From positions 1-11,888 of the forward strand of contig JAYWAM010000248.1 of NCBI GenBank assembly GCA_043782425.1: a DNA stretch of 11,888 nucleotides, written 5' to 3'. Below, piece by piece: positions 6,969-11,888 of the stretch. Source of the stretch: JAYWAM01 sp043782425. Lineage in GTDB: Bacteria > Pseudomonadota > Gammaproteobacteria > Burkholderiales > Usitatibacteraceae. The notes beneath the pieces are model-generated. The model saw only the letters and a list, made by a program, of their open reading frames with translations. It ran no database searches and had not been told where the DNA came from. A program made the position numbers and the translations under genes. Positions within the stretch are counted from its first letter, which is position 1. Every line of letters starts with the position of its first letter.

Positions 6969-7121
6969 ATGGGTTGGAGTAGCAAAGCAGACTATTGGTT
7001 TCCCGAGATACGTTCCCTCGGCGGCGCTGGCGCGCACTTCATCACGCTCACGCTCAACAGCGTGACGCTGGCTGGCATTGCTGCGATTGTCGCAGTGACT
7101 ATCGCTTGTTTGTCGATGTAA
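6969..7121 (+). CDS. hypothetical 50-residue hydrophobic protein (doubtful)
   Basis: Not recognised. The reading MGWSSKADYWFPEIRSLGGA is followed by a hydrophobic stretch (about residues 23-49, rich in Ala, Ile, Thr, Val) long enough for one membrane helix, ending SM and TAA. There is no convincing Shine-Dalgarno. The frame is open upstream to 6876 without another ATG. It overlaps, antisense, the possible ligase remnant, so at most one of the two is likely to be real. Chance is a reasonable explanation at this length. Confidence 0.22.
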   Translation: MGWSSKADYWFPEIRSLGGAGAHFITLTLNSVTLAGIAAIVAVTIACLSM

Positions 7122-7141
7122 TGAAGAAATTGCCCGCCACC

Positions 7142-7228
7142 TTCGTTTAAGGCAGCGAATAAATCGCGCTCGCGTTGTACAGGATTGCGCGTTTCTAAAA
7201 TACAAAAATACGACGCATGCGATCCCAC
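7142..7228 (-). pseudogene. possible 5' remnant of a phenylacetate-CoA-ligase-like gene
   Basis: From GTG 7228 the minus strand reads MGSHASYFCILETRNPVQRE and on through RDLFAALNE. The pattern 'Y..LETR.P..RE..L...L' is the usual N-terminus of phenylacetate-CoA ligase (PaaK-like) adenylating enzymes. The likeness stops after about 29 residues; the frame continues to 6992 with unrelated-looking sequence and no adenylation motifs. If real, it is a relic left by a deletion. The match is short and from memory, so it is weak evidence. Confidence 0.25.
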
Positions 7229-7301
7229 CTCTACGGGTAGGTCTCAAGCGCCTATGGTTCTGGCAACATCGGTAACTTAAACAACACGAGAGGAAATTCT
7301 G

Positions 7302-7448
7302 ATGCTGCTCAAAATTGACGCCGACGCTTGGGCGGTAAGCTGCTGGCTTACGCAAGCGTCATATCCTCGTCACATGAAAGTTGCAATATCGGTAAACTTT
7401 TTTTTGTCAATTAAAGGGGCTATTCATGCAGGAGGATCTGATGAATGA
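7302..7448 (+). CDS. 48-codon leader ORF overlapping the PKS start (candidate)
   Basis: Unrecognised short frame starting MLLKIDADAWAVSCWL and ending AGGSDE-TGA. It has a good ribosome-binding site (AGAGGA, seven bases before the ATG) and ends at 7448, overlapping the PKS ATG at 7441 by 8 bases. The PKS Shine-Dalgarno lies within its last codons. That geometry is typical of translational coupling or of a regulatory leader peptide. The codons also encode a long hairpin (7323-7360). No homologue is known to me, and the ORF could be fortuitous. Confidence 0.35.
   Translation: MLLKIDADAWAVSCWLTQASYPRHMKVAISVNFFLSIKGAIHAGGSDE
7323..7360 (+). promoter_or_regulatory. stem-loop in the PKS leader
   Basis: GACGCTTG (7323-7330) pairs with CAAGCGTC (7353-7360) and, inside it, GTAAGC (7335-7340) with GCTTAC (7346-7351) around a 5-base loop; the internal bulge is asymmetric (four bases against one). 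An uninterrupted run of eight T occurs at 7398-7405, 37 bases beyond the stem, too far for a simple intrinsic terminator. It could be part of a folded leader controlling PKS expression. Confidence 0.45.
7430..7435 (+). promoter_or_regulatory. Shine-Dalgarno of the PKS gene (decides start 7441)
   Basis: Perfect AGGAGG five bases before ATG 7441. An in-frame ATG at 7426 also exists, with the weaker AAAGGGG six bases upstream. The perfect site favours 7441; use of both starts is possible and would differ by five residues. Confidence 0.65.
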
Positions 7449-10400
7449 GGCGCAAATACGACGCGACAAAGCGTCGCAGGGTGTGATGAAAGCGCAAATG
7501 GATATCGCAGTGGTCGGGATCGGTTGCCGTTTTCCTGGTGGATCCAACGATCCGCATTCACTGTGGTGCAATCTACTCGCGGGCAAGGATTGCATCAGCG
7601 AAGTACCGTCGGATCGCTGGAGCGCAGACGCACACTTTCATCCCAAACGCGGCGTGTCGGGAAAGTCGGCGACCAAGTGGGGCGGGTTCATCGACGGTAT
7701 CGACGGCTTCGATGCCGGGTTTTTCAACATCTCTCCACGCGAAGCCGCCCTGATGGATCCTCAACAAAGAATGCTGTTGGAAGTGTGCTGGGAGGCGCTG
7801 GAAGATGCAGGCCATATCCCGGTCGAGCTGCGCAATAGCCCGGTTGGCGTTTTCATGGGCGGCTTCACACTGGATTACATGCTGATGCAATTGGGCGGCA
7901 CGGAATATCGTTCCATCGAACCGCATACTGCGTCCGGCTCCATGATGACCATGCTCGCCAATCGCTTGTCTTATGTCTTTGGTTTCCAGGGGCCGAGTCT
8001 TGCTGTCGATACCGCCTGTTCCTCGTCGCTCGTAGCGGTGCACCTAGCATGCCGCAGCCTCGCAGTCGGCGAATCTGAGCTGGCAATTGCAGGGGGCGTC
8101 AATGCACTCCTCGGACCTAGTTACACCATTGCCGAATCCCGCGCCGGCATGCTTTCTCCCACCGGACGTTCACGCGCCTTCGACTCGCGTGCCGATGGTT
8201 ACGTCCGCGGCGAAGGAGTCGGCATCGTGGTGCTAAAACGGCTTGAAGATGCATTGGCGGCCGACGATCACGTTTATGCGGTAATACGCACAACCGCAGT
8301 GAACCAGGATGGACATAGCGAGGGCCTGACCGTACCGAGCGGCAATGCCCAAAGTAGTCTCATTCGCACTGCTTGCGCAGCTGCAGGCGTAGCGCCGAAT
8401 GAGATTTCCTACGTCGAGGCCCACGGAACAGGCACACCGGTGGGCGATCCGATCGAATCGAACGCGATCGGGTCGGTGATCGGCGAGGGCAGGGATTCTT
8501 CGCAACCGTGCCTGATCGGCTCGATCAAGACAAATATCGGTCATACCGAAGCGGCCGCCGGTGTGGCGGGCCTCATCAAGACTTCACTAGTGTTGCATCA
8601 TGGCGTAGTGCCGCCACACCTGCATTTTGTCAACCCAAATCCAAAGATCGACCTGGAGTCGCTGAAACTCAAGATCCCGCTGGCCCCTACATCGCTACCG
8701 ACAAATGACGGCATAGCGTTCGCGTCGGTAAATTCATTCGGTTTTGGCGGCACCAACGCACATGCGATTCTCGCGACTGCGCCTCGCCGTCAGTCCGATG
8801 CAACACTCGGTTGCGACCTGGCCCCGACGAGCGAGTGGCTGCTGCCGCTTTCCGGCCGCCATCCGCAAGCGCTGCGCGCGCTCGGCGCTTCTTATGCAGC
8901 CGCACTCGACAAAAGCGGAATGCTTGCGGAGGCGGCTTTGGATGACATCTGTTGGAGCGCCGCCACCCGGCGCGAACATCATCCGTACCGTGCCTGTATT
9001 GCCGGAGCTTCGCGTCTGGAGTTGATCGTGGCCTTGCAGGCGCTGCAAGCAGGCATCGATAAGCCGAATATTTTCCACAATCTTAAGGAAGAAGTGCGTG
9101 CGCAATTTGCCGACAACCAACCGGTATTCGTATTCTCGGGCATGGGACCGCAGTGGTGGGGCATGGGCCAGGCGCTGTACCAAACCGAGCCGGTCTTCCG
9201 CAATGTAGTTGAGCGTTGCGCGGCATTGTTCGAAGCGCAATCCGGATGGTCGATCCTCGCTCAGATGCTGACAAGCGAGGCGGGTTCGCGCATGGCCGAT
9301 ACGGATGTAGCGCAGCCCGCCAACTTCATTCTGCAAGTCGCGCTGGCCGAATTGCTTGGCGCCTGGGGCATCCGTCCCGCAGCCATTATCGGCCACAGCG
9401 CCGGCGAACCAGCCGCAGCTTATGTAGCCGGTTGCCTCAGTCTGGAAGATGCCGTCCGCGTCGTTTATCACCGCAGTCGGCTGCAACATCAAACCGCCGG
9501 TCAGGGTCGAATGGTGGCAGTAGGACTAGGGCCGGAAGAAGCATTGATTGAAATGGGCAAACTGAACGACCTGACACTCTCGCTCGCCGCGATTAACAGC
9601 CCGGCGTTGGTTACCATAGCCGGCTCCTCTGAGGGTATCGGGCGCCTGCGCGAAGCACTTAAAGCGCGCGCCGTTTTCGTCAAGGAACTGCGTGTCCAGG
9701 TGCCGTTCCACAGCGTTTTCATGGAACCGCTTGAGGCGGCGATTCACGCGACACTTGCATCCATTGTTCCGAAACCTGCCGCAATACCACTCTACTCGAC
9801 GGTGACCGGCGATCTTATCGTCGGAGCAGCGCATGATGCCGAATACTGGTATCGCAATGTGCGCCAGCCCGTGTACTTTGCTGACGCCATTAATGCGATG
9901 CTACGCGCCGACTACCGGTGCTTCGTGGAACTTGCGCCGCACCCGGTGCTTTCCGGTTCAATCCACGAGTGCGCCGCCGTTCAGGGACTGTCGGTCGAAG
10001 TCATTCCGACGCTCCATCGCGAGCGTCCCGAAACGACACAGATACGCGCGGCAATCGCCTCCCTTTACTGCATGGGTAACACCATTGCATGGGACGATGT
10101 GTTGCCAGTAAGCCGCCCAGTAAGTCTGCCGACCTATCCATGGCGGCACGAACGCTACTGGCATGAAACCCCGGCTTCCGCCGCCATCCGCATCTCGGCG
10201 CCGCCGCATCCCATCCTGGGGCGACGCGTCGAATCCGAAGTACCGACTTGGGAAGTGGACCTCGATCGGTCATCCCTGGCATTTCTGCAGGACCACTGCA
10301 TCCAGGGCGCGGTGGTTTTCCCCGGCGCCGGTTATATGGAAATGGCCTTGTATGCAGCGCACAACATCTTCGGCGAACTCGCCATCACGACAATCTCAAA

Positions 10401-11888
10401 CATCGCTTTCGAGCGGGCCCTGTATCTTTCTGCCGACACGCCGGTCACTTTGCATATCAGTGTGGACCCCGAAACTTATCGCTTCCGCATCACCAGCCGT
10501 CCATACGGAGAAGTTGGGGCGGCTTGGCAGGTGCATTGCACCGGGCAGCTGCTCACAGGCAATCGCGCACATACCGCATCGGTCGACCTCGCAGCAATTC
10601 AGGCGCGCTGCACCACCGACATTACGGCCGATGACTGTTACTATCATTTCGAGCGGCTGGGACTAGAATACGGGCCAACGTTCCAGGGCATTACTCGCCT
10701 ACAGCAAGGTGTGGACGAAGCGCTTGCGTGGGTCGACATTCCGGCTGCGCTGCATGACAGCATGGCGCAGTTCAACATTCATCCTGCAGTGCTCGATGTG
10801 TGCTTCCAGACGCTTGCAGCGGCGCTTCCGTTTGAGGACGACAAGTCGATTGTGTATATGCCGACAGGCGTTGCTGAGGGCTGCATGCTTCAGGCGATTC
10901 CGAAGCGCATGTGCATTCACGCGCTGATTTCTCGAAAAGACGACAAGGGCATGGTCGGCGATATCCGAATGCTCGATGAGGCGGGTCGGCTGCTGCTGGA
11001 AATCCGCGGCTGCACCGCTCGCGCACTCGGTGGCGATGCAGCGCCTTTTGCGGTGACGCCGCAAAAACTGTATTCGCCGCAATGGATCACGTTGGATACT
11101 CCGATGGAAGTTTTTTCCGCCGCGCATGGCTACTGGCTGATTTACGGCGGTGACAGCAAGTTCGCAAATGACATCGCGGCAACGCTGGCGCAGCGCGGCC
11201 AGTCTGCTATCCTGGTCAATCCCACGACGCATGGAGAGGCGAACACAGATTCCGCCCTCAGGATCGATCCGACCGAAGCTGCCAACTGGCAAACGCTTAT
11301 CGCCGGTATTGCGCATGACCGCCCGCTTAATGGCGTGATCAACCTCGATCTATGTCGGCCTGACATTGGCGAGATGCCCAATACCGATGACATCATCGCC
11401 GAAATCGAGCGGGGCTGTATCTCAACGCTGAACATCACCAAGGCGCTTGCGGCGCTGCCAACGCTGGCCAAACCGCGCCTATGGATCGTGACGCGTGGCA
11501 CGCAGCCTGTGCTCAAGACGGACCGCCCCGATCCGTTCCGCGCCCCGGTCTGGGGCATGGCCCGTGTGCTGGGCCATGGTGAACATATCGACCTCTGGGG
11601 CGGCATCGTGGATTTGCCCGCGATACCGGGCAATAGCGATGCCCGCCATATCGTCGATGAATGTTTGTGCAGCGACACGGAGGACCAAATTGCCTGGCGC
11701 GATGATGTGCGTTACTTGATGCGACTAATAGAATGCGACGCTTCAGTTCGGCTGCCGAAGCCGCCCAGGCTGCGTGCGGATGCAAGCTATCTCATCACTG
11801 GCGGTCTCGGCGCGCTCGGCCTGGAAGTGAGCCGCTGGATGGTGCAATGTGGCGCCAGGCACCTCATTTTGATCGGTCGCGACGGTCT
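7441..11888 (+). CDS. modular type I polyketide synthase, KS-AT-DH-KR (C-terminus outside window)
   Basis: Cytoplasmic megasynthase module that condenses, reduces and dehydrates an acyl chain; starter and product unknown. The frame is open for 1482 codons to the right edge. Ketosynthase (about 20-445): active Cys193 in DTACSSSL, His328 in EAHGTGTPVGDP, His368 in NIGHTEAAAG. Acyltransferase (about 561-885): GMGPQWWGMG, Ser653 in GHSAGEPAAAYVAG, His757 in VPFHS, nearer the malonyl-type (xxFH) than the methylmalonyl-type (xxSH) signature. Linker ends LPTYPWRHERYWHE. Dehydratase (about 923-1205): HPILG, His952 in an HxxxGxxxxP motif, YGPTFQG, Asp1119 in HPAVLDVCFQ. Structural pseudo-ketoreductase from about 1230, then the catalytic KR with NADPH motif TGGLGALG (1453-1460). 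No enoylreductase lies between them. ACP and any further modules lie beyond the edge. N-terminus short, with no docking domain recognised. Confidence 0.95.
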   Translation, partial: MNEAQIRRDKASQGVMKAQMDIAVVGIGCRFPGGSNDPHSLWCNLLAGKDCISEVPSDRWSADAHFHPKRGVSGKSATKWGGFIDGIDGFDAGFFNISPREAALMDPQQRMLLEVCWEALEDAGHIPVELRNSPVGVFMGGFTLDYMLMQLGGTEYRSIEPHTASGSMMTMLANRLSYVFGFQGPSLAVDTACSSSLVAVHLACRSLAVGESELAIAGGVNALLGPSYTIAESRAGMLSPTGRSRAFDSRADGYVRGEGVGIVVLKRLEDALAADDHVYAVIRTTAVNQDGHSEGLTVPSGNAQSSLIRTACAAAGVAPNEISYVEAHGTGTPVGDPIESNAIGSVIGEGRDSSQPCLIGSIKTNIGHTEAAAGVAGLIKTSLVLHHGVVPPHLHFVNPNPKIDLESLKLKIPLAPTSLPTNDGIAFASVNSFGFGGTNAHAILATAPRRQSDATLGCDLAPTSEWLLPLSGRHPQALRALGASYAAALDKSGMLAEAALDDICWSAATRREHHPYRACIAGASRLELIVALQALQAGIDKPNIFHNLKEEVRAQFADNQPVFVFSGMGPQWWGMGQALYQTEPVFRNVVERCAALFEAQSGWSILAQMLTSEAGSRMADTDVAQPANFILQVALAELLGAWGIRPAAIIGHSAGEPAAAYVAGCLSLEDAVRVVYHRSRLQHQTAGQGRMVAVGLGPEEALIEMGKLNDLTLSLAAINSPALVTIAGSSEGIGRLREALKARAVFVKELRVQVPFHSVFMEPLEAAIHATLASIVPKPAAIPLYSTVTGDLIVGAAHDAEYWYRNVRQPVYFADAINAMLRADYRCFVELAPHPVLSGSIHECAAVQGLSVEVIPTLHRERPETTQIRAAIASLYCMGNTIAWDDVLPVSRPVSLPTYPWRHERYWHETPASAAIRISAPPHPILGRRVESEVPTWEVDLDRSSLAFLQDHCIQGAVVFPGAGYMEMALYAAHNIFGELAITTISNIAFERALYLSADTPVTLHISVDPETYRFRITSRPYGEVGAAWQVHCTGQLLTGNRAHTASVDLAAIQARCTTDITADDCYYHFERLGLEYGPTFQGITRLQQGVDEALAWVDIPAALHDSMAQFNIHPAVLDVCFQTLAAALPFEDDKSIVYMPTGVAEGCMLQAIPKRMCIHALISRKDDKGMVGDIRMLDEAGRLLLEIRGCTARALGGDAAPFAVTPQKLYSPQWITLDTPMEVFSAAHGYWLIYGGDSKFANDIAATLAQRGQSAILVNPTTHGEANTDSALRIDPTEAANWQTLIAGIAHDRPLNGVINLDLCRPDIGEMPNTDDIIAEIERGCISTLNITKALAALPTLAKPRLWIVTRGTQPVLKTDRPDPFRAPVWGMARVLGHGEHIDLWGGIVDLPAIPGNSDARHIVDECLCSDTEDQIAWRDDVRYLMRLIECDASVRLPKPPRLRADASYLITGGLGALGLEVSRWMVQCGARHLILIGRDG

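Larger units (their letters stand above)
6798..7301. other. long intergenic region between dksA and the PKS leader
   Basis: About 500 bases without a secure gene. It holds the dyads at 6843-6873, two Fur-box-like sequences (6830-6844 plus strand; 6934-6948 minus strand), a 50-codon hydrophobic ORF on the plus strand (6969-7121), a possible gene remnant on the minus strand (7142-7228) and a weak plus-strand promoter candidate (TTGTAC 7175-7180, 15-base spacer, TAAAAT 7196-7201). Longer minus-strand frames here are rich in Arg and Cys and look non-coding. Confidence 0.6.

Noticed and set aside
7227..7242. lux-box-like ACCT..AGGT palindrome upstream of the PKS
   Set aside because: Only the outer four pairs and the central pair match; no LuxR gene in view, and a 16-base partial palindrome is easily chance.
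6921..7355. 144-codon minus-strand frame in the dksA-PKS gap
   Set aside because: Very rich in Arg, Cys, His and Ser, no domain, no ribosome-binding site; the overlapping frame from 7228 looks more protein-like, though only briefly.
7398..7405. eight-T run as an intrinsic terminator of a PKS leader
   Set aside because: The nearest good stem ends 37 bases upstream, so the classical stem-plus-T arrangement is missing.
8734..9492. 252-codon open frame antisense to the PKS
   Set aside because: Shadow of the GC-rich PKS codons; the sense frame has intact KS and AT motifs, the antisense one has no recognisable domain.
10699..11316. 205-codon minus-strand frame under the DH/pseudo-KR region
   Set aside because: Shadow of the PKS; no motifs.

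Overview
The window looks like chromosome of a beta- or gammaproteobacterium, with betaproteobacteria favoured. The evidence is a YoaA-type helicase, a zinc-less DksA with the C..T/T..A signature, a NatAB transporter, and two families of short palindromic repeats of the kind scattered through these genomes. No tRNA, rRNA, CRISPR array, transposase or integrase was seen.

Positions 1-5412 hold five genes on the minus strand, read right to left: a lipoprotein S33 (alpha/beta-hydrolase) peptidase, an ABC ATPase (NatA-like), an ABC-2 permease (NatB-like), a GNAT acetyltransferase, and the helicase YoaA, which runs off the left edge. Three of the four junctions are 4-base ATGA stop/start overlaps. 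The exception is the permease-GNAT junction. There a 137-bp element with 26-bp inverted ends and a 4-bp TCAG direct repeat sits just inside the original GNAT start. Removing the element and one TCAG copy in thought rejoins an in-frame ATG to the GNAT coding sequence.

Positions 5480-6028 carry a divergent, secreted NlpC/P60 cell-wall hydrolase. A short inverted-repeat element and a strong terminator hairpin separate it from dksA, which converges on it from the minus strand. dksA most likely starts at a TTG, preceded by a perfect AGGAGG.

The roughly 740 bases between the dksA and PKS starts contain a dksA promoter, overlapping dyads and Fur-box-like sites, a possible decayed 5' end of a phenylacetate-CoA-ligase-like gene, a 50-codon hydrophobic ORF, and a leader with a 48-codon ORF that overlaps the PKS start.

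From 7441 to the right edge runs one uninterrupted reading frame for a large modular type I polyketide synthase: KS, AT and DH complete, then a structural pseudo-KR leading straight into a catalytic KR that is cut off. No enoylreductase is present. The PKS and its unusual leader are the accessory, possibly undescribed, part of the window. The product cannot be predicted because the rest of the cluster lies outside it.
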